From positions 1-5,838 of the forward strand of contig DLKG01000030.1 in NCBI GenBank assembly GCA_002490315.1: DNA of 5,838 nt, in the 5' to 3' direction. This document shows, piece by piece, positions 1 through 5,754 of this stretch. The stretch comes from Prevotella sp. UBA7594 (GTDB lineage Bacteria > Bacteroidota > Bacteroidia > Bacteroidales > Bacteroidaceae). Every line of letters starts with the position of its first letter. Within the stretch, counting starts at the first letter, position 1. The position numbers and the translations under genes are program-made. The notes beneath the pieces were generated by a model. The model saw only the letters and a program-made list of their open reading frames with translations. It had not been told where the DNA came from and did not search any database.

Positions 1-109
1 ATATTGGTTTACAAGGATATGACAAAGGATTTTTAGGATTTTAACACTATGAAAGGAAATATACACACCAGCAGAACAATACGCAAAGGAAGGAGAAGAA
101 TGTCGGGTG
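1..109. other. Non-coding left edge, nothing recognised
   Basis: This stretch lies beyond the terminator of the leftward operon. An ATG at 49 opens a reading frame that runs to 294, but it crosses the terminator hairpin, gives an Arg/Lys-rich low-information peptide, and I do not accept it as a gene. Bases 101-107 (TGTCGGG) are complementary to 140-146 and belong structurally to the terminator region. A weak minus-strand promoter-like pair (TTTG at 84-87, TATATTTC at 56-63, 20-nt spacer) could serve a gene left of the window but lacks the final G of the -7 consensus. Confidence 0.6.
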
Positions 110-195
110 AAAAAAAATGGGAGAGGAGGCGTCCTCGCCCCCGACATGACAAAATGAGTATTCACACGTCGGGGGTGAGAGCGACTTCTCTCCCA
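110..195 (-). terminator. Intrinsic terminator of the dapF-dapL-glnN operon
   Basis: Read on the minus strand, arm 195-168 pairs with arm 145-118 around a 22-nt loop, and eight T residues (117-110) follow directly. Over 28 positions I count 23 Watson-Crick pairs, one G-U and four mismatches; both ends of the stem are 8-bp perfect blocks (118-125 with 188-195, and 138-145 with 168-175). A more compact hairpin can form from the 3' arm alone: 132-136 with 123-127 around a 4-nt loop, plus GGG/CCC at 138-140 and 119-121, ending one base before the same T tract. The T run is on one side only, so termination should be directional and belongs to glnN, whose stop codon lies 107 nt upstream. There is no comparable T tract for plus-strand transcription. 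The long stem is larger than a usual terminator. Confidence 0.85.
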
Positions 196-302
196 GTTAT
201 AGCTTCATTCCCGTCCCTTACAGCACGGATTGGAACATCTTTTTTGACGCAATGGCATCTGTTTCCGCTTATGCCACAAGACAAGAATGCTTAAATACGT
301 TT
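196..302 (-). other. 3' untranslated region of glnN
   Basis: These 107 nt separate the glnN stop codon from the terminator stem. No reading frame here looks coding. The one structure I see is a 6-bp inverted repeat, TGGCAT at 253-258 and ATGCCA at 271-276, with a 12-nt loop; no T tract follows on either strand close enough to make it a second terminator. Confidence 0.6.
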
Positions 303-2492
303 TTAGCGGATGAAGAGCAGCTCACGATACTTCGGAAGCGTCCAAAGCTCGTCAGCCACGATAAGCTCAAGCTTGTCTATCTGATAGCGGATTTCCTCCA
401 TCTTTGGAGCAACCGTGTCGTGATAGGCAATAGCCTTGAGATGCTCATCTCCAATCTTGTTAGCCACCTTGCGAGCGTTGACAAGCTCCTCTACACCTGT
501 TTCTATCAGCTGTGTGCGCTCGGCAATCTCCTCAATGATTTTCTTGTTGCGCGACGTGAGCTTTGAAGCCTGGTCGGCGGGGAAGATGTCGTACATGCTC
601 TGCACGTTCTTGGCGAGTTGGCTCTGATAGTGGGTGCAGACGGGGATGATATGATTCATTGAGAGGTCGCCAAAGACACGAGCCTCGATCTGAATTTTCT
701 TTGTGTAGGTTTCCCATTTCACCTCGTTGCGAGCCTCAAGTTCCTTGCGCGTCATTACGTTCTGACTCTCAAACATCTTGATAGACTCCTCGTCGAGATA
801 GCGCTCGAAAATCTTCGGGCAAGACGTTTCGCAGTCGAGACCGCGGCGCTTTGCCTCCTCAACCCACTCGTCAGAGTAGCCGTTGCCCTCGAAGTGAATA
901 GGTTTGCAGAACTTTGCATCCTCACGCACGATGTCGAGGATGGCGCTGATTTTGTCCTCACCCTTAGCAATTAGAACGTCCACACGCTTCTTGAACTCCT
1001 GCAGAGCCTCAGCCACAGCCGTATTGAGCACTATCATGGCGCTGGCACAGTTTGCCTCGGAGCCTACGGCACGGAACTCAAAGCGGTTGCCTGTGAAGGC
1101 GAATGGAGAAGTACGGTTGCGGTCGGTGTTGTCAACGAGCAGTTCTGGAATCTCCGGGATGTCGAGCTTCAATCCCTGTTTGCCTGCAATGTTGAAGAGC
1201 TCGTCCTTGTCGGAATGTTCGATATGGTCGAGAATCTCCGTGAGCTGATGTCCCAGGAATGAAGAGATAATTGCTGGAGGAGCCTCGTTGGCGCCAAGAC
1301 GGTGAGCGTTGGTTGCGCTCATGATGCTTGCCTTGAGCAGTCCGTTGTGCTTGTAGACCGCCATAAGAGTCTCCACGATGAAGACAATGAAGCGGAGGTT
1401 GTCCTCAGGGGTCTTTCCAGGACCATGAAGCAGCACGCCCGTGTCAGTAGAGAGACTCCAGTTGTTGTGCTTACCCGAGCCATTGATGCCGGCGAAAGGC
1501 TTTTCATGGAGGAGCACGCGGAAGCCATGATGACGCGCAATCTTCTTCATGAGCGACATGAGGAGCATGTTATGGTCAATGGCAAGATTGGTTTCCTCGA
1601 AGATAGGAGCCAGCTCAAACTGGTTAGGTGCAACCTCATTGTGGCGTGTCTTGCAGGGGATGCCGAGCTCCAGAGCCTGAATCTCAAGATCCTTCATGAA
1701 CGCCTGCACGCGCTCCGGAATAGCGCCGAAGTAGTGGTCGTCCATCTGCTGGTTCTTGGCAGAGTCGTGACCCATGAGCGTGCGTCCTGTAAGCATAAGG
1801 TCGGGGCGTGCGGAATAGAGTCCCTCGTCGACGAGGAAGTACTCCTGTTCCCATCCGAGATTAGAGATAACCTTCTTCACGTCGGGATAGAAATAGTGGC
1901 ACACCTCCGTGGCAGCCTCATTTACGGCATGAAGCGAGCGGAGCAGCGGAGCCTTATAGTCGAGAGCCTCACCTGTATAAGAAATGAAGATTGTCGGTAT
2001 GCAGAGAGTGTCGTCGATGATGAACACCGGTGACGTTGGATCCCAAGCGGAATAGCCGCGTGCCTCGAAGGTGTTGCGGATGCCGCCATTCGGGAAAGAG
2101 CTGGCGTCAGGCTCCTGCTGCATGAGCAGTTTGCCTGAGAATTCCTCAATCATGCCGCCCTTGCCGTCGTGCTCAATGAAGGCGTCGTGTTTCTCGGCAG
2201 TGCCCTCGGTGAGAGGTTGGAACCAGTGGGTGTAGTGAGTCACGCCATTCTCGTCTGCCCATTGCTTCATGCCTTTTGCCACGGCGTCAGCGATGGAGCG
2301 GTCGAGTTGCGCGCCGTTGTCGATAACATCGATGAGTTTCTCATACACGTCGCGCGGCAGATACTTGTACATCTTGGCGCGGTTGAACACATTCTTGCCA
2401 AAGAACTCCGACGGGCGCTCTATTGGTGCAATGACCTCAACGGGTTTCTTGTTGAAGGCATTTGCCACAACCTCAAATCTTAAATTTGCCAT
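303..2492 (-). CDS. glnN: Type III glutamine synthetase (GSIII)
   Basis: This cytoplasmic enzyme makes glutamine from glutamate, ammonia and ATP (EC 6.3.1.2). At 729 residues it has the length of the large GSIII family typical of Bacteroidota, not the roughly 450 of GSI. Visible blocks: an N-terminal GSIII-specific region, DPTSPVFI (151-158), NLGWEQEYFLVD (211-222, with metal-site glutamates E215 and E217), a KTRHNEVAPNQFE block (281-293), LLHEKPFAGINGSGKHNNWS (327-346, the nucleotide/ammonia-site region), and NRTSPFAFTGNRFEFRAVGS (459-478, glutamate-binding arginines). A charged helical C-terminal tail follows residue 480, as in the family. The ATG at 2492 gives MANLRFEVV, a normal GSIII start; the leader is A-rich (AAAAAGACA) with no Shine-Dalgarno. 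It is last in the operon, 59 nt after dapL, and I see no -7/-33 promoter in that gap, so co-transcription is likely. No motif looks damaged. Confidence 0.97.
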   Translation of the reverse strand: MANLRFEVVANAFNKKPVEVIAPIERPSEFFGKNVFNRAKMYKYLPRDVYEKLIDVIDNGAQLDRSIADAVAKGMKQWADENGVTHYTHWFQPLTEGTAEKHDAFIEHDGKGGMIEEFSGKLLMQQEPDASSFPNGGIRNTFEARGYSAWDPTSPVFIIDDTLCIPTIFISYTGEALDYKAPLLRSLHAVNEAATEVCHYFYPDVKKVISNLGWEQEYFLVDEGLYSARPDLMLTGRTLMGHDSAKNQQMDDHYFGAIPERVQAFMKDLEIQALELGIPCKTRHNEVAPNQFELAPIFEETNLAIDHNMLLMSLMKKIARHHGFRVLLHEKPFAGINGSGKHNNWSLSTDTGVLLHGPGKTPEDNLRFIVFIVETLMAVYKHNGLLKASIMSATNAHRLGANEAPPAIISSFLGHQLTEILDHIEHSDKDELFNIAGKQGLKLDIPEIPELLVDNTDRNRTSPFAFTGNRFEFRAVGSEANCASAMIVLNTAVAEALQEFKKRVDVLIAKGEDKISAILDIVREDAKFCKPIHFEGNGYSDEWVEEAKRRGLDCETSCPKIFERYLDEESIKMFESQNVMTRKELEARNEVKWETYTKKIQIEARVFGDLSMNHIIPVCTHYQSQLAKNVQSMYDIFPADQASKLTSRNKKIIEEIAERTQLIETGVEELVNARKVANKIGDEHLKAIAYHDTVAPKMEEIRYQIDKLELIVADELWTLPKYRELLFIR

Positions 2493-2551
2493 TGTCTTTT
2501 TATTATTTTGGTGTTTAAAGTTTTTCTTTTTTTATGGAATAGACGTGCGAT

Positions 2552-3787
2552 CTACTTTTTAAGCCATTCCTTTATTCTGTGCATGGCTTCCTTGCAGTCG
2601 TTGCGGTCGCCGAACGCCGTGAGGCGCACGTAGCCCTCGCCGCTCGGTCCGAAGCCCACACCTGGCGTGCATACTACGCCTACGGCATAGAGCATCTGCT
2701 CAAAGAACTTCCACGACTCCATTCCGTCCGGCGTCTTCACCCAAAGATAGGGCGCGTTCTTTCCGCCGTACACCTTGAAGCCCATTGATGTAAGAGCCTC
2801 GTGCATGATGGCGGCGTTGCCCATGTAGTAGTCAATCGTTTCCTTCACCTGGCGCTTGCCCTCCGGAGTGTATATGGCGGCGGCGGCACGCTGGGAGATG
2901 TAGGACGTGCCGTTGAACTTTGTCGACTGGCGGCGGTCCCAGAGATGATTGAGTTCCACGCGTTGCTTGCCGTCGAGCGTCACGGCGGTTACTTCCTTCG
3001 GAATGATAGTGTAGCCGCAACGTACACCCGTGAATCCTGCCGTCTTCGAATAGCTATGGAACTCGATGGCGCACTTGCGCGCACCCTTTATCTCGTAGAT
3101 GGAATGAGGAATGTCGTCGTCCTGTATGTACGCCTCGTAGGCAGCGTCGTAGAAGATGAGAGTGTCGTTCTCAAGAGCGTACTTCACCCATTTCTTCAGT
3201 TCCTCCTTGGGGAGCACGGTGCCCGTAGGGTTGTTGGGGTAGCAGAGATAAATCATGTCGACGCGGTGGTCGGGTATGGCAGGCACGAAATTGTTCTCCG
3301 CTGTGCATGGCATGTAGTTGACATTGCTCCAATGGCCGTTCTCAAGCACTCCTGCACGGCCGCACATCACGTTGGAATCGATGTAGACGGGATAAATCGG
3401 GTCGGTGACGCCTATGGAGTTGTCCCAGCGTACGATTTCGCCGATGTTGCCCGTGTCGCTCTTGGCGCCGTCGTTGACAAAGACCTCACTTGGGTCGATG
3501 TGTATGCCGCGCGGAGCGAAGTCGTTTTTCACTATAGCCTCACGAAGGAAGTCGTAGCCGCGCTCAGGACCGTAGCCGTGGAACGTAGCCTTGACAGCCA
3601 TCTCGTCCACCGCCTTGTGCATCGCCTCTATCACTGCCGGACAGAGAGGCTGCGTCACGTCGCCGATACCGAGGCTAATGACCCTCACTTGCGGATGTGA
3701 CACCTTGAAGGCATTCACCTTCTTTGCTATGTCTGCAAACAAATAATTGTTTGAAAGTTTCAGAAAATGTTCGTTTACTAAGGCCAT
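2552..3787 (-). CDS. dapL: LL-diaminopimelate aminotransferase
   Basis: This PLP-dependent fold-type I aminotransferase converts tetrahydrodipicolinate directly to LL-diaminopimelate using glutamate as amino donor (EC 2.6.1.83), bypassing the succinylase and acetylase branches. Numbered from MALVNEHFLK it is 411 residues, the usual DapL length. Motifs: GIGDVTQPL (40-48), HGYGPERGYDFLREAI (70-85), CYPNNPTGT (182-190), IFYDAAYEAY (211-220; D214 contacts the PLP ring nitrogen), SYSKTAGFTG (245-254; K248 forms the Schiff base), and YVRLTAFG (386-393; R388 binds the alpha-carboxylate). An in-frame ATG at 3841 would add 18 residues, but ten of these are encoded by a heptamer repeat and the family normally starts at MALVNEHFLKLS, so I choose 3787. 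No Shine-Dalgarno is visible; the leader is A-rich repeat. Second gene of the operon, 72 nt after dapF. Confidence 0.97.
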   Translation of the reverse strand: MALVNEHFLKLSNNYLFADIAKKVNAFKVSHPQVRVISLGIGDVTQPLCPAVIEAMHKAVDEMAVKATFHGYGPERGYDFLREAIVKNDFAPRGIHIDPSEVFVNDGAKSDTGNIGEIVRWDNSIGVTDPIYPVYIDSNVMCGRAGVLENGHWSNVNYMPCTAENNFVPAIPDHRVDMIYLCYPNNPTGTVLPKEELKKWVKYALENDTLIFYDAAYEAYIQDDDIPHSIYEIKGARKCAIEFHSYSKTAGFTGVRCGYTIIPKEVTAVTLDGKQRVELNHLWDRRQSTKFNGTSYISQRAAAAIYTPEGKRQVKETIDYYMGNAAIMHEALTSMGFKVYGGKNAPYLWVKTPDGMESWKFFEQMLYAVGVVCTPGVGFGPSGEGYVRLTAFGDRNDCKEAMHRIKEWLKK

Positions 3788-3856
3788 ATTTGAGTTTTGA
3801 ATTTTGAGTTTTGAATTTTGAACTGTTCGGCAGAGCCGCATTTTTGAGCTTTTGAG
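3788..3856 (-). repeat. Heptamer tandem repeat between dapF and dapL
   Basis: On the plus strand the unit is TTTTGAR. Five contiguous copies occupy 3788-3822 (the first is the variant ATTTGAG, adjoining the dapL start codon), and two more copies sit at 3842-3848 and 3850-3856. The two groups are separated by 19 nt that hold a small GC hairpin (CGGC 3828-3831 with GCCG 3835-3838, AGA loop). G and A alternate at the last position, giving a 14-nt higher-order period over part of the array. The array fills almost the whole dapF-dapL gap and forms the dapL leader (CTCAAAA/TTCAAAA as read in the mRNA). Such arrays can change copy number by slippage; whether this one does cannot be seen here. Confidence 0.85.
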
Positions 3857-3859
3857 TTG

Positions 3860-4708
3860 TTACGGCAAAATCGCTTCGCCCTCAAACGCGAAAGCCGCCG
3901 GACCCGTCATGTAGACATGCCCGTCGGCTTCATTCCATTCAATACTGAGCGTGCCGCCATCCATGACGATGCTGCTGCGACGCGACGCTCTGCCCGTGAT
4001 GCAGGCAGCGACGGCAGTGGCGCAAGCGCCCGTGCCGCAAGCCATGGTGATGCCGCTGCCGCGTTCCCACACGCGAGTGCGGATGCTGCCGTCAGCCTTC
4101 ACCTCGGCAAACTCGATGTTGCAGCGCTCAGGAAAGGCTGCGGCGCGCTCCATGATGGAACCATAGCGCGCGATGTCGAGCGTATCAATGTCTTCTACGA
4201 AGCACACGAAATGAGGATTGCCCATCGACACGAAAGTGCCGCGGAACGTGCGGAAATCTGCAGTAAGCTCGTCGCCGCAGGTCTCGTCATACTGCGAGGC
4301 GTTATGGAACGACGGGGCAAGCATATCCACCGTCACGCTTTCCACCTCTTTGCCGTCGGCAGAAAGATGGAGCTTCAAGATTTTCACTCCGGAGAGAGTC
4401 TGGAGCCGAATGGACGTCTTGTCGGTGAGTTTTTTCTCATAAAGGTACTTGCCGATGCAGCGCGATGCGTTGCCACACATCATCGCCTCCGAACCGTCAG
4501 CGTTGAAGATGCGCATCGAGAAGTCGGCGTCCACGCCGTCATAGGGCTTGCCTATCAGCACAAGGCCGTCGCTACCGATGCCCGTATGGTACTTGCTCCA
4601 TACAATGGAAGCCTTTGACGGGTCGGGAATGGCATATTTCTGCGTGTCCACATATATATAGTCATTTCCTGCACCGTGCATCTTTGTGAATTTAACCGAC
4701 CTTGTCAT
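3860..4708 (-). CDS. dapF: Diaminopimelate epimerase
   Basis: DapF is a cofactor-independent, two-cysteine racemase that interconverts LL- and meso-diaminopimelate (EC 5.1.1.7) in the cytoplasm, supplying meso-DAP for peptidoglycan and lysine. The protein is 282 residues, close to the family norm. Seen in order: [12 protein letters not shown] (10-21), MCGNASRC with catalytic C78, GNPHFV (163-168), [12 protein letters not shown] (210-221), and ACGTGACATA with catalytic C224. Both catalytic cysteines are present and the two-domain pseudo-symmetry is intact. The ATG at 4708 places the MHGAGND motif nine residues in, as usual, and lies about 42 nt downstream of the inferred transcription start. 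It is first in the operon and its product acts on the product of the next gene, dapL. Confidence 0.97.
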   Translation of the reverse strand: MTRSVKFTKMHGAGNDYIYVDTQKYAIPDPSKASIVWSKYHTGIGSDGLVLIGKPYDGVDADFSMRIFNADGSEAMMCGNASRCIGKYLYEKKLTDKTSIRLQTLSGVKILKLHLSADGKEVESVTVDMLAPSFHNASQYDETCGDELTADFRTFRGTFVSMGNPHFVCFVEDIDTLDIARYGSIMERAAAFPERCNIEFAEVKADGSIRTRVWERGSGITMACGTGACATAVAACITGRASRRSSIVMDGGTLSIEWNEADGHVYMTGPAAFAFEGEAILP

Positions 4709-4756
4709 TTTGTTTGTATTTTTACCTTATGAATTTACTTTTTACCTTTACAACTG

Positions 4757-4786
4757 CAAAATTACAACTATTCGCGTAATAAGCAA
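4757..4786 (-). promoter_or_regulatory. Bacteroidota-type promoter of the dapF operon
   Basis: On the minus strand the -7 element is TAATTTTG (4764-4757), a full match to TAnnTTTG. A TTGC at 4786-4783 fits the -33 element, with an 18-nt spacer. The start of transcription should fall near 4750, leaving a leader of about 42 nt before the dapF ATG. That is too short to hold a lysine riboswitch, and none is seen. The 15 nt around the -7 element recur exactly at the divergent PII promoter. Confidence 0.72.
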
Positions 4787-5050
4787 TAAAAAGGTGTGCA
4801 GATTTTCAGGTTAATTATTATTAAGTTTCTATTTGTAAGCAAATAATCCACAAACGATTACAATTTGAGAAATACGCACCTGCTTATCAAGCAAACTGTA
4901 ATACATCAACAACTATAGATAACAAAACAAAATCCGAACAGCTTTTACACAAACGTTTTGTCACGAATTAGCAGAACATAACATACATAATGCAAGCAAT
5001 AAATAAGCCTCATCTTACAAAAGAGAAAGAATACCAACATATATATTATA

Positions 5051-5193
5051 GAAGTTTCGCGTGTCTTCGACATGCTGTCAGTAAACGAGCAGACAAGCAA
5101 ACGAGTAGGCCGCGAAGCCCTCTGTCAAGTGTTTGCCAATTAATATAGCGGAACGCTCTCGATACATCCTCGTCAAGTTTCGATTTGCTATCG
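5051..5193. other. GC-rich hairpin-bearing block in the intergenic region
   Basis: Inside otherwise AT-rich DNA this block begins abruptly near 5051. It carries three short hairpins in series: GCGTGTC/GACATGC around a TTC loop (5059-5075, 7 bp with one G-U), AGCG/CGCT around GAA (5147-5157), and CGAT/ATCG around a 5-nt loop (5181-5193). An alternative long-range pairing joins 5055-5061 with 5111-5117. AAACGAG is repeated at 5083-5089 and 5099-5105, and AAGTTTCG at 5052-5059 and 5175-5182. It could be a dispersed intergenic repeat, a small structured RNA, or decayed coding sequence. I see no promoter or terminator of its own, which weighs against a free-standing sRNA. Confidence 0.4.
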
Positions 5194-5313
5194 TTTTGTG
5201 TTCTTTTGGTTACATTATGCGTTTTATCCCGTTTCTTAACTTTCAATATGAAACAAGAAATAAAAATAAATATTAAAAGATAGCTATTTCGTGTTTTATA
5301 TTTCTTTTTGTTG

Positions 5314-5321
5314 TAATTTTG
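5314..5321 (+). promoter_or_regulatory. -7 element of the PII gene promoter
   Basis: TAATTTTG matches the Bacteroidota TAnnTTTG element and lies in the same 15-nt context as the dapF promoter (GTTGTAATTTTGCAG, 5311-5325 here). At the expected -33 distance I find only TGTT or TTTC-like sequence, not TTTG/TTGC. Transcription should start near 5327, giving a leader of about 55 nt. A weak -33 would suit a promoter that needs an activator, which is inference. Confidence 0.68.
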
Positions 5322-5330
5322 CAGCGTTGA

Positions 5331-5364
5331 TATTACAAAACGACAGTAACAATAAGCTGTAATA
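5331..5364 (+). promoter_or_regulatory. Inverted repeat in the PII gene leader
   Basis: TATTACA (5331-5337) and TGTAATA (5358-5364) form a 7-bp perfect inverted repeat with a 20-nt spacer, just downstream of the inferred transcription start. It could be an operator dyad or a weak AT-rich stem in the mRNA. An overlapping ACAG (5343-5346)/CTGT (5357-5360) pairing would compete with it. The function is unknown. Confidence 0.4.
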
Positions 5365-5381
5365 ATCAAAACGAAAGTATT

Positions 5382-5738
5382 ATGAAAAAGATTGAAGCAA
5401 TCATCCGCAAGTCAAGGTTCGAAGATGTGAAACAGGCATTGTTAGCCGCCGACATCGAATGGTTCTCTTACTACGACGTGCGCGGCATCGGCAAGGCACG
5501 CCAGGCTCGCATCTACCGTGGCATCGTCTACGACACAAGTTCCATCGAGCGCATACTGGTGTCGCTTGTAGTGAGAGACAAGAATGTGGAGCGTGCAGTA
5601 AACGCTATTCTCAATGCCGCACAAACCGGAGAAATCGGTGACGGAAGAATATTCATCATCCCCATTGAGGACACCATACGCATACGCACGGGAGAGCGAG
5701 GAGACATTGCGCTGTACAATGCGGAGCAGGAGAAATAG
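5382..5738 (+). CDS. glnB: PII-family nitrogen regulatory protein
   Basis: PII proteins are trimeric sensors of ATP/ADP and 2-oxoglutarate that bind ammonium transporters or other nitrogen-metabolism targets. The 118-residue product aligns with E. coli GlnB from the first residues (MKKIEAIIRK). It keeps the T-loop YRG core (Y45-G47), a tyrosine (Y50) at the place of uridylylated Tyr51, the B-loop TGEIGDGRIF (82-91), and the C-terminal RIRTGE (100-105) with the two nucleotide-binding arginines. Differences from GlnB: the T-loop is one residue shorter, A39 replaces Gln39, R57 replaces Lys58, and about six residues are added at the C-terminus. The ATG at 5382 follows an A-rich leader (AACGAAAGTATT). 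GlnB and GlnK cannot be told apart from sequence alone; the symbol is nominal. In Bacteroidota such genes often precede amtB, which would lie past the right edge. It is transcribed away from the dapF-dapL-glnN operon. Confidence 0.94.
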   Translation: MKKIEAIIRKSRFEDVKQALLAADIEWFSYYDVRGIGKARQARIYRGIVYDTSSIERILVSLVVRDKNVERAVNAILNAAQTGEIGDGRIFIIPIEDTIRIRTGERGDIALYNAEQEK

Positions 5739-5754
5739 AAGCGCTGCAATGCGG
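5709..5754 (+). repeat. Short imperfect direct repeat at the PII gene 3' end
   Basis: GCGCTGTACAATGCGG (5709-5724, in the last PII codons) recurs as GCGCTGCAATGCGG (5741-5754, just after the stop codon), differing only by loss of TA. The copies start 32 nt apart and straddle the TAG stop at 5736-5738. This looks like a small local duplication; the second copy is non-coding. Confidence 0.6.

Larger units (their letters stand above)
4709..5381. other. Divergent intergenic region, AT-rich, dapF to PII gene
   Basis: These 673 nt contain no accepted gene. The dapF promoter occupies the left end and the PII promoter the right end. Bases 4801-4900 and 4941-5050 are about 29% GC by hand count, and 5211-5310 about 22%, while 5051-5160 reach 50%. 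Small dyads: TGCTTATCAAGCA (4881-4893), AAACGTTT (4951-4958) and ATAGCTAT (5280-5287). The hexamer TGTAAT/ATTACA occurs six times. No tRNA-like fold, terminator with a T tract, or riboswitch consensus is evident. A 107-codon minus-strand frame (5046-5369) is rejected as a gene. Confidence 0.85.

Noticed and set aside
56..87. Minus-strand promoter-like pair TTTG/TATATTTC for a gene left of the window
   Set aside because: The last consensus G is missing and no downstream gene can be seen, so it cannot be told from chance.
49..294. 81-codon plus-strand open frame at the left edge
   Set aside because: It runs through both arms of the terminator hairpin and gives a biased, unrecognisable peptide.
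2801..3700. 299-codon plus-strand open frame opposite dapL
   Set aside because: Antisense shadow of a clear dapL; His/Val/Arg-rich composition with no motif. The same applies to plus-strand frames at 1302-2033 (opposite glnN) and 3857-4618 (opposite dapF).
3788..3841. 18-residue N-terminal extension of DapL from the ATG at 3841
   Set aside because: The extension is mostly translated heptamer repeat, while MALVNEHFLKLS is a standard DapL start. Kept only as a finding about possible alternative initiation.
4709..4756. Lysine riboswitch or attenuator before dapF
   Set aside because: The inferred leader is only about 42 nt, AT-rich, and shows no stem or conserved riboswitch core.
5046..5369. 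107-codon minus-strand open frame in the divergent intergenic region
   Set aside because: It would start inside the PII leader, has no promoter of the TAnnTTTG type, and its N-terminal half is Lys/Ile/Phe/Tyr-rich as expected from AT-rich DNA. No recognisable domain.
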